A stretch of DNA of 17,204 nt from Pavlovales sp. CCMP2436 (lineage: Eukaryota; Haptophyta; Pavlovophyceae; Pavlovales), in contig MU631484.1 of assembly GCA_026770615.1 (NCBI GenBank), forward strand, positions 233,547 through 250,750, written 5' to 3'. A program made the position numbers and the translations under genes. Under the pieces are notes generated by a model, which saw only the letters and a list, made by a program, of their open reading frames with translations, was not told where the DNA came from and did no database searches. Numbering within the stretch: position 1 is the first letter of the stretch; each line of letters begins with the position of its first letter. This document shows positions 1 through 8,600 of this stretch, in pieces.

Positions 1-209
1 AGTAGCAGTCTCGCCGAGGCTCATTCCCCTTCCTGACTTGGTGGAGGTCACGGTGCATCGTGACCGTGCGTGGCAAACTAGTAGTTTAAAAAGTGATCAG
101 AGGCCGGGGTTGACCGCAGCGCCGCCTGTCATCCGCGGAGTGCGGGCGCACAGAGAGTGGCTCGAAAAGACAGGGAGTGGCTCGATCTGAGCTCCGAGAG
201 GAGGGCTCG
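1..209 (+). other. 5' flank of the AP2 gene, no gene seen
   Basis: No coding region is recognised here. The AP2 reading frame is open from about 114 after an in-frame TGA at 111-113, but its first ATG is at 210. A short imperfect direct repeat containing GAGTGGCTCGA lies at about 153-186. The promoter and 5' UTR are presumably here, but no clear core promoter element is visible. Confidence 0.4.
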
Positions 210-1824
210 ATGGCAGGCGCAGTCTCGCTGCTTGGCACAGCCGAGATTTGCACGCTGGACTGGGACGGCGAGAGCGATGTTGATGACTTCTTCGGCTTTA
301 CTGACGCGCTTGCGGCCGCGCCCGCGCCAGGCGCGATGGAGGGGCGCACGGCCGCGAGCATCGATGCTGTGCAGTCGGTTGCGTTGAGCGACGCCGACAC
401 GCTTGCAGGCACGGGGGGTGCCGCCGCCTCGCCCGTGCCCGGCGCAATGGATGGGCGCACAGCGCCCGCTTCAGGCGCAATGGAGGGGCGCACGGCCGTG
501 ATCGTCGAGGAGGCCCTCGAGCAGCCGCGCGCCGTCGCGCCGAGCGCCGCTGACGTGCTCGCAGGCGCAGGGGGCGCTGCCGCCGCGCCCGCGTCAGGCG
601 CAATGGAGGGACACACGGCCGTGAGCGTCGGGGAGGCCCTCGAGCAGCCGCGCGCCGTCGCGCCGAGCGCCGCCGACGCGCTCGCAGGCGCGGGGGGTGC
701 TGCCGCCGCGCCCTTGCCAGGCGCGATGGAGGGACGCACGGCCTTGAGCGTCAGCACTACTGCGTTGTTGAGTGACGTGAGCGCCGCCGGATCGCCACGC
801 AGGCCCAGCGGTACAAATCCGCTCGCCGGACCCTGCGCCGCTCCGGCGCGCGTCAGCGCGGGCACGGCGGCGGTGCCAGCGATGGCGGGGGCGGGAGCGG
901 ATGTCACGATTTTGGAAACGGACGCAGCACCTTCAAGCGCTGACGCTGTGTGCACCAGCACGGCCGCGCTGGAGGGGCGCACCGCTGAGAGCGTCGCGCT
1001 GAGATCCGCCGGCGCGCTCGCGGGCGCGGATGGCGCTCAACCGAGCCCTTCTACCTCCGCCGCGCCAGCGGCCGGCGCGACGGAAGAGAACGGCGACGGT
1101 AGCGAGACTGAGCGCAACAGGTTGCTGGCGACCGTCGCCGAGCTCCGACGCCAGCTGGAAGCGAGCAAGGCCGCGCATGCAAAAACGGCCGAGCAGCTGC
1201 GTGTGGTGACGCAGCAGCTTGCGGAAGAGCGTGCGATGGACGTGCCGGCGGCGGGTATGGTGGCACGCGCAGGTTCAGCAGCGACACCAGCGATGGCACC
1301 TGCAAGCCCGCAGCCCACGCAGCCCACGCGGCGCTTCATGGGTGTCTACCAGGACAAACGCTCGTCCGGCAATGCCTTCCGCGCCAGTGCGTCCCGACAC
1401 GGCAAGACTATCAGTCTGGGCCAGCACGATACCGCAGGTGCGTGTTGTGTGTGTGGCATGTGCATCTATCTCTGTGCGCGTGTGTGTGTAGTTGAGCGTA
1501 GTTGTTTCGTACTTTGTCAAACAAGCTATGTCGCCGCCTATGCGTGCAATCGCAGCCATGTCGCGGGTATGTCCTTCTTTCTTTCTTTTTCGCAGTGTAT
1601 TTTGATTGCTCTTCTTCTACCTCTTTGTCTACTTTCTCTTCTTCGCTTCTTCTTTTTCTTCTTCTTCTTCTTATTTTGCTTGCCTAACTGCTTTTTTTTG
1701 CTTGATGGTTTTGCTTATGCGCAGAGGCTGCCGCACGCGCGCGCGACGCGTGGGCAGTTCAGTTTTTCCCTAATATTAAGCTCAATTTCCCGCTGGAGGC
1801 TGAGGCGGCGGCGGCGGCGATGGT

Positions 1825-1857
<33 letters not shown>

Positions 1858-3656
1858 AGCGAAGGCGCCGAAGGCGAAGGCGGCACGGGATTCAAATTTC
1901 AAGCTGCCGCTCTATGGCGCAGCGGCGGCGGCGGTGGCGAGGGCAGGTCGAAAGCGACCATTCGCAAGCGCCACGCAGCTGGATACGCACACTGACAAGC
2001 GCATGTGCCTGGCCGCTGGAGGTGCGGGCAGAGACAACACCCCGAGAGAGGCGGCCGGGCTCGCGGAGACGGGCTCGGGCTCCTCGCCGACGCTCCTTGC
2101 TGACGCAGAGCTCGGGCTCGGCGCCGACGAGCTCACGCAGGAAATGTCGGAGAGACGATACTTTGGTGTCTGCCGCCAGCACAACCGCTTCACCGATTCG
2201 TATCGAGCCTCTGGGTATCGCAACGGCCACCGCATCAGGTAAGATCGGATAACAAAATAACATTTCATTCTCATCATCATAGGATTAATATTTTTTTTTT
2301 TTTTTTTTTTTAATCTACATGACAATACTTGTACCAATGCTAATAACCCTTCTAATAATAATAGCCTGGGCTCCTACGCGAATGCGGAAGATGCAGCGCG
2401 AGCGCGCGACTCGTGGGCAGTTCAGGTAAGCGCCCTTTGTGCGTGTGTGTGTGTTTGGACACTCCTGCGTTCCGTCTCTTACTGCCCTTTTTGTAACATC
2501 CGCCGCTCACCGTTGAATGACTGCGCAGTTCTCCGAACTCGAGCTCAACTTTCCGCTGGTGGACGTGATCGGCGCGAACGGCGTCGTGGACAAGCTCACC
2601 CTGGGCGGCGGAGGCGGTGGTGATGGCGGCCAAGGCCCGTCGCTGATGTTCGCGCCTGCTGCACACGTCCAACAGGCCGACGCCCAGCAGGCAGCGCTTG
2701 AAGGCTGGGCCCGCCGCAGGCAGTCGCACACCCCCGCGGACTCCGCACCTCCCAGCTCGCACACCCTCGCGGCCTATGCACCGTCCAGCTCCCTCGTCGC
2801 GCTCGGCACTGGCGCCGGGAGCCGAATGGCCATTCGAAGCGCGCCCATGCCCACCGACGCAGTTTACCGCGCGGAGGGCGAGGGCGAGGAGTCGTCAGAG
2901 GACGAGTCTGCATCTGAGGAAGAGGCCCGGTGCGACGGCGAATTTGCCTCGGGCTCTGTGGCGGCGGGCTTCGCGGCAGTGGGCGCAGTAGAAGCGTCTC
3001 CCGCTGCCGCGATCGCTGCCGCTGACGAGCTCGCGCAGGACACGCCAGAGAGGCGATACTTTGGCGTCCGGCGCCAGCACAACCGCCTCGCCGCCGATAC
3101 GTTTCGAGCCACTGCGTACCGAGGCGGCGAACAGATCAGCCTCGGAAATCACGCGACCGCAGAGGCTGCCGCGCACGTGCGCGACGCGTGGCTACTGAAC
3201 AACTCAACTGCGCGGGAATCAGAACTCCAGCTCAACTTCCCGCGGGTGGACGTGGACGGCGTTTCCCGGCCCTCGCTCTTAGCGAGCCCGCCGCCCAGGC
3301 GCTCAAGCCTGACACCATTTGCAGGCGCATGCATCCGCGTGAACGATCGCCGCTTCCAGGCCACAATCCCGGAATTCGTCCCGTACACACCCGACGAGGG
3401 GGGGGAAGTTTCCGCGACTGACGCACCCGCGTCGCCCGGCACCATTGGCGCCGACGTACCGATGTCCCTGCCTCTGAGTTGGACGCAGGCTGAGTATGAG
3501 CGCTTCTCGCTCGCGCTTTCGTCGAAGGACATGCGCGAGATCGCCGCGCAGCTGGGCGTGAGCACCAACGCGGCGGTTGAGTACTACTACCGCCGACGAC
3601 TCTTGCCTGGAGCCGAGCCGGAGCCCTCCTTCGAGCCAATGATTATATATCATTGA
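210..3656 (+). CDS. Triple AP2/ERF-domain protein with C-terminal SANT/Myb-like domain
   Basis: Probable nuclear DNA-binding regulator of 976 residues. Exons: 210-1437, 1725-2238, 2365-2425 and 2529-3656. All introns are GT-AG, phases agree, and the stop is TGA at 3654-3656. The order of parts is: an acidic start (LDWDGESDVDDFF); an in-phase 41-residue Ala-rich repeat; a coiled coil at about 290-345 (NRLLATVAELRRQLEAS); AP2-1 at about 374-433 (RRFMGVYQDKR, then ISLGQHDTAEAAARARDAW, LNFP); AP2-2 at about 553-611 (RRYFGVCRQHNRF, ISLGSYANAEDAARARDSW, LNFP); an acidic Glu/Ser run; AP2-3 at about 776-840 (RRYFGVRRQHNRL, ISLGNHATAEAAAHVRDAW, LNFP); and a SANT-like segment at about 917-960 (SWTQAEYERF, REIAAQLGVSTNAAVEYYYRR). 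Introns interrupt AP2-1 and AP2-2 but not AP2-3. Each intron removal restores the AP2 consensus, which is the main support for the model. The start is the first ATG after an in-frame stop. Target genes are unknown. Confidence 0.85.
330..752 (+). repeat. Coding tandem repeat, 123-bp (41-codon) unit
   Basis: Units beginning with the GAMEGRTA / GAMDGRTA motif start at 330, 441, 474, 597 and 720. The last two full steps are exactly 123 bp. The 474 and 597 units are nearly identical and also share EALEQPRAVAPSAAD. The earlier units are shorter (111 and 33 bp). All spacings are multiples of three, so the repeat stays in the AP2 protein frame. Confidence 0.85.
1530..1562 (+). repeat. Stray copy of a channel-gene exon fragment inside AP2 intron 1
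   Basis: Inside AP2 intron 1 (1438-1724), the segment ATGCGTGCAATCGCAGCC and its flanks match + strand 16251-16289. That segment is itself an inverted copy of the 3' end of the channel exon at 16490-16567. A core of about 23 bp is identical between 1539-1561 and 16260-16282. It is noncoding here. Confidence 0.7.
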
Positions 3657-3660
3657 TGTG

Positions 3661-3785
3661 TGGCGCCCAAGCCAGCGCAGCCGACTCAGGCACGCAGCAG
3701 GCAATGGCCCGATGGGCGACGCGCAGTGCTCAGACAGACCAGCACAACTTCCAGGACAGTCAGACACCAGCCTCTACTTGAATGA
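3661..3785 (+). repeat. Dispersed repeat family A, copy 1
   Basis: Contains GGCACGCAGCAGGCAATGG, GACCAGCACAACTTCC and AGGACAGTCAGAC. The same order of words recurs at 7311-7430 and 11190-11265, and partly inverted at 7500-7562. This copy sits directly behind the AP2 stop codon and is probably in its 3' UTR. No coding capacity is seen. Confidence 0.75.
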
Positions 3786-4250
3786 ATCCACATCAGCGTA
3801 ATAATATAATACACGGCTAGACCCCGCCTGAGTTTTATAACTACTCCGCCTGTTAAATAAAATACATTCGAATTTAATTACTGATCAATAGGGATTTAAG
3901 CGGGCGATTATATACTCATATAGAATGGGTTCGGCACGCTGCTGTAGCCGACGTTCCGCGCGTCGGACATCTAAGGTTGCTGCACAACATGTATGTATGC
4001 CACGTCCTAGGGATAGCCAGGAATCAATCTGCTGATCATTGACCGGCAGTGCGACCTTCCGTTGGCCTATTACGAACTGGTAATTTATACTTATAATTTA
4101 TTCCGCTTGAGTCCTCACGTCGTCGTCGGATACTGCTAAAGTATCAAGCCGATCATATACTTAATAGCGCACGACGCAGGCTCCGACGCGCAATGCCGAA
4201 GGGATGTAGCTATACCCAGCGCGAGTAAAGTTCGCAGCTGCTGGTATTAT

Positions 4251-4319
4251 ATAGAATCGATACATTCAGAACAGTCAGACGCCAGCTTGAATCCCTATCA
4301 TAAATATAGAATCGATACA
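4251..4319 (+). repeat. Family A terminal piece flanked by 14-bp direct repeats
   Basis: ATAGAATCGATACA occurs at 4251-4264 and again at 4306-4319. Between them lies the family A end word (AACAGTCAGACGCCAGCTTG followed by AATCCCTATCATAAATA). The arrangement resembles an insertion with target-site duplication, but the insert is only about 41 bp. Confidence 0.55.
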
Positions 4320-4613
4320 AATTGGTTCCCCATAAAATTTTAAAGAACTCCCTAGATGTACAATTTTACAAGAAACCAGTTGGTTCTAGATTGAGTATTG
4401 ACGCATCTTATTTTAGTGCAAAGGACGAGAACATGGCCACCGAAGGTTCCAACGAGCTACTCAATAGTATTGGTCGCCGTATGATCATATCTTGTTTTCC
4501 TGAGATATAAAGACTAGAATATAGGGTCATAATTGAGGCTAATAAAAAGCCTCGTTCCTTTGATGAGCCCGAAGCAAATACTATTTATATTTGGCATACA
4601 ATAAAATCCAGCT

Positions 4614-5021
4614 CGGTTCGGAATCGCATCGCGTTTGAGGGGAGATTGTACGTTTTCCCAATAAGTACAGCTACGGAAACGCTTAGAAATGACGACATAA
4701 TAATCTCCCCTCCAAAACGCGGTTCGAAATCGCGATTTACATTTTTACGTTTTGGGGAGGTTAGTTTACGCAACAGCCAATAAATGCCCGAGTAGGTGAT
4801 TTCAAGAAACCAATTCCAGAATTTCATTGGTCGGTGCTTAATAGTGATCTCCCCCTCAAAAACGCAAAAATGCAAAACGAGCGCGTCGCCGCGAAAAATG
4901 CCGAAATCCATTTTCCGAAATACCGTGCGCGTTTTTGCGTTTTGCACGTTTTGCGCATTTTTCGTTTTTGCGAAGATTGTTTATGTAGTAGCCAATCAAT
5001 GCCCGAGCAGGTCCAAAATAG
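4614..5021. repeat. AT-rich foldback region with inverted and direct repeats
   Basis: CGCGTTTGAGGGGAGATT (4630-4647) is complementary, with a few mismatches, to AATCTCCCCTCCAAAACGCG (4701-4720). A second complement (CGTTTTGGGGAGG) follows at 4748-4760, and a related CTCCCCCTCAAAAACGCAAAA at about 4850-4870. A direct repeat around AGCCAATAAATGCCCGAG is at 4765-4798 and again, slightly changed, at 4980-5012. It looks like a nonautonomous mobile element or its remains. No protein is supported. Confidence 0.6.
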
Positions 5022-5241
5022 ATAAATCACCTGTTAAAATAGCTAAACCACCCGCATGCACATTTGCAAAAAGTAGGTCCAAATTCCAAACCGAGAAGAA
5101 TTGTATTGTACTTATTAATAAAACGCCAATTTTTGAATGATACCGGTTATTAATGGGGAACTATACTTAACATTCTAGTGCATATTTAGGACATTTCCGG
5201 CATATCGTGTAACGCTTAGTGTCTTTCGTGTATCGCTATGT

Positions 5242-5364
5242 GTGTAAATATCTAGAAATACGTCCGTTCCCTGACAGGTCTCCACCGGACCCAAGTGTTG
5301 AGAAACACTCGGATCAAGGGACCTTTGCAGAGCAAACAGATACCGTCTCCACCGCTAAGGCTAA
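5242..5364 (+). repeat. Dispersed repeat family C, copy 1
   Basis: Contains CCTGACAGGTCTCCACCGGA and GGATCAAGGGACCTTTGCAG. It closely matches 11619-11735, which lies in the last intron of the channel gene. Both are in the same orientation. Confidence 0.8.
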
Positions 5365-5650
5365 TTAGACACGACATATCCTCATCAGTATGCATGCAGT
5401 CTTGACTTCGAACACCGTTCTTATTTAAGATACTATGCAATTGATAGACTGACCATGTGCAAGCTCGTTGTCCGCTGTTAGATGTGGTCAACGTGATACT
5501 ATTAAGTCAGTACGGCACTAGGCGACTCTACTGCCGTGCAGGTTTGGCTGGCCGCAGGCGGAGTGCGATGATATCGGTAGAAAATTCCGTGCGCGTGGCT
5601 TGCGACGGGTGCTCGTGAGAGTGTGCACATGTGCTTGCAATGTGTGCGGC

Positions 5651-8600
5651 TTAGACAGCGACGGGGATGAGCAGCTCCTGCTTGCCCGCCTGCCGAGCCC
5701 CGAGAGAGGCCACCACATAGCCCACGACAATGCCGATGGTGCCGGAGACCATGGCTGCAACCAGCGGCCGGTGCAGCCACGAGGCCGGCGCGGGTGCCAG
5801 CTCGATCTCGGCGAGCCGGCGGGCGCACGGCTGCGGCCCGGGAGACGGACTGGGTGAGGGGCTTGGCGAGGGGCTTGACGAGGGGCTTGGCGAGGGGCTG
5901 GGCGAAGAACTGGGAGACGGCGACGGGCTTGGGGAAGGGCTCGGGGCCGGGCTGCCGCCATTCCATGCGAAATTGCCCGCGGCGAGCAGCACGCCATCCT
6001 TGTCGTCCGTGGCCTCCCACCACATTATTCCACCGAGGCCGAGCGAGCGCGCGTAGGTAGCCTTGATGCCGATGCTCTGGGGATCGTCGTACGAAATGAA
6101 CTTTCCATCGGCGACCAGGTAGGGTACCTGTCAGTAAAGTGAGGGGGGGGGGGGGCAAGCATCACATTGGTCAGCGCTTTTGCGGGGGGGGTAGGGTTGG
6201 GCCTAGGGTCAGGGCAGGGTGGGGGCGAGGTATGGTTAGAATTTAGGCAAACGAACCTTTGCCACGGCGTTGAAGTAGCGGGTCCAGCCGGGCTTGCCGA
6301 TGTAGTTCGCAGCCAAGTCCCAGTACGAGAGCACCCCTGCCTCCCACGTGCCGGCGAGCGCTCCGTTGTTGCTGTTTGACGAGTACTGCGTAGGCGTCGG
6401 GCTCGTCCAGCCCCGGCCGTAAGCCGGCATGCCGAGGACGAGCTTGCTCGCAGGCACCTTTGCCAGCCACTTGCCAACGCCCCAGTTTACATGGAAGCGG
6501 GCGTCGCCGCCGCCAGCTGCGTACGCGGGGTCTTCAAACAGCGGAGCGTTGTGGCCGATCAGCTTGGCCCACGCGCCGTTGAAGTCGTAGCTCATCAGGT
6601 TCACCGCGTCGAGCACGCTGGCGAGCTCGGCCATTGGCGCGTTGTCAGTTAGGGAGGGGTTCATGCCCATAGCGATGGTCAACTCCATTCGCTTGTTGGG
6701 CCACTTGGCGTCCATCGCGTCGCGCAAACCGTGCAGGAGGAGGAGGTAGTTCTGCCAGTCCGTGGGGTCGGCCTCGTTGGTTGCCAGGCCGCTGCCGGTC
6801 GGGTCTGTGTGCGTGCGGGCGCGGACGAGTGGGCGCGCGCGCAGAGTTGCGTAAGCAAGGGCTGCCAGGGCGGTGCAGGGCTGGGGCAAACGGGCAATGA
6901 GGCGACGCACATTCCCAATCAACATCGATGCCGTCGAAGTCAGCGCGCTCGAGCACTGCCAAGGCGGTGGAGATGAGCGTGGCGCGCTTGGTCGGGTCGT
7001 TGGCGCAGCCCGAGAAATATTGGGACTTCAAGGGGAGGAGCAGTGGGATGGGGGGGGGTTATTTATTAATAAATTAACTAATTATGTATGCTTTCATAAT
7101 AATATTACAGTCAGACGCCAGCTTGAATCCCTATCATAAATACTAATGAAGAGGAGTTTGGGCTGGCGATGTTTCAGGTTCAAGTCAAGCTGATCTTAGC
7201 GCTCCAACGCAGGCTCCTACGCGCTACGCCGAAGTGGGGAACTGGAAGATTAAATATATGTACATCCTTGCCTGGGCACACTACCGGAGATCCCTACCAT
7301 CGGCACGCGCAGTGGCGCCCAAGCCAGCACAGCCGACTAAGGCACGCAGCAGGCAATGGGCGACGCAGCGCTCAGACCAGCACAACATTTAGAACAGTCA
7401 GACGCAAGCTTGAATTCCTATCATAAATATACATACATATTTAGATGATGTACACACACAAAGACACACACACACACAAACACACACATCTATCTTCATA
7501 TATTTATGATAGGAATTCAAGCTGGCGTCTGACTCTTCTGAATGTTGTGCTGGTCTGAGCGCTGCATATATATATATAAATGAGCAGCACCTTGGTCCAG
7601 CCACCGAGCGAGAGCGCAAGCTTGAGATGCGGGTGCTGCACGCGCAGGCGCTGGAAAGCTCCGATGTTGCCATGGACCACTGATGGGCCGTCATTATAGC
7701 TCATGCCCATCTCCGGGTAGACGATGTCCCAGTCTGCCCACTGCGACAGAAAAGGGTGGTGGGGGTAAGGGGAAGGGGGGGGGGGTGAGCGAGGGCACTA
7801 CACGGCAGGATGATGGCCGCAGCACACATATGCACCGAGTCGAGCGTTGCGACTTGACACGTGGAAGTGACGTCAAAGAAGGCGTAGTGCACGTGCGTGA
7901 TCTGGTCGAGCTTCATTTGCCACGGCTTGTAGCCGCGGCCGTAAATCGACCAGCTCGAGTAGTACTGCACCACACGGCTGCCGCTGGCAACGGGACCGGG
8001 CCTTGGTGTGGGCGAGGGCGATGGCGTGGGCGAGGGTGTCGGCGAGGGCGAGGGCGTCGGCGAGGGCGTGGGCGATGGCGAGGGCGTGGGCGATGGCGAG
8101 GGCGTAGGCGATGGCGAGGGCGTGGGCGAAAGCGAGGGAGTTGGCGAGGGCGTTGGCGAGGGCGAGGGCGTTGGTGAGGGCGAGGGCGATGGAGTTGGCG
8201 AGGGCGTTGGCGAGAGCGAGGGCGTTGGTGAGGGCGATGGAGTTGGCAAGGGTGTTGGCGAGGGCGAGGGAGTTGGCGACGATGCGCAGCGAATTTGCGG
8301 CGCCACCAGGCTGCCAGCCGCGTTGAAGTAGACTCCGTCAGCAACCCAACTAGCGGAGCGTGCAGTCGTTAGTTTGCCGCTCGTCGAGAGTTTCTGCAGG
8401 GCCAGCACGCGAGCAATCAGTGGTGCATGCGCGTGCGGCAGACCAGGACGCGGCGAGGGGAGGGTCGAATGAGTGTTTAGGTGCGGCGCGTACAGAGCCA
8501 CCCCAGATGTCGCCTACCACCACGTCAGTGCCCGTGAAGTCGATGACGATATCATAGTTGCTCTTCCACGGGGTGAGGGTGATCTTGCCCTGGAAGCCGC

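Larger units (their letters stand above)
3657..5650. other. Spacer between convergent genes; no gene supported
   Basis: This 2-kb stretch lies between the AP2 stop and the stop of the chitinase gene on the other strand. It should hold both 3' UTRs. An AATAAA at 3856-3861 is a candidate poly(A) signal for the AP2 transcript. The rest is dispersed repeat copies (3661-3785, 4251-4319, 5242-5364) and an AT-rich foldback region (about 4600-5030). Short reading frames in it show no domain or codon bias like the neighbouring exons. Confidence 0.6.
5978..7976 (-). other. GH18 chitinase catalytic domain of the fusion
   Basis: Residues 526-893, assembled over exons 6-10. Landmarks in order: [16 protein letters not shown] (strand 1), [21 protein letters not shown] (613-622, the SxGGW motif), [11 protein letters not shown] with the DxxDxDxE catalytic motif and acid Glu660, [11 protein letters not shown] (MxYD, Asp734), [27 protein letters not shown] and [10 protein letters not shown]. 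All catalytic residues of the family are present, so the domain should be active. Mechanism by family: retaining, substrate-assisted cleavage of beta-1,4-GlcNAc chains. The Tyr661 codon is split by intron 8 directly after Glu660. Confidence 0.92.

Noticed and set aside
86..982. 298-codon open frame on the minus strand over the AP2 repeat region
   Set aside because: It is antisense to the confirmed AP2 exon 1, mirrors the 123-bp repeat, and has no recognisable domain.
1438..2252. Continuous reading of AP2 exon 1 through intron 1 on the + strand
   Set aside because: Read-through gives Phe-rich then Arg-rich low complexity. Splicing 1437 to 1725 restores the AP2 domain exactly.
4322..4510. 62-codon + strand open frame
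   Set aside because: AT-rich, unlike the other exons, with no domain; it lies in a repeat-rich spacer.
4585..5140. Overlapping open frames on both strands of the foldback region
   Set aside because: They arise from inverted repeats and shared words. Neither strand shows a protein family.
5730..6056. + strand frame rich in GLGEGLGEG
   Set aside because: Antisense shadow of the Ser-Pro linker 3 and GH18 exon.
7368..7562. MicroRNA precursor or CRISPR-like structure
   Set aside because: Long imperfect arms match dispersed repeats elsewhere, so a transposon-derived inverted repeat is simpler. There is no array of spaced repeats.
8008..8331. + strand frame of GEGVGEGEG repeats
   Set aside because: Antisense shadow of the hexamer array encoding linker 2; it has no independent support.
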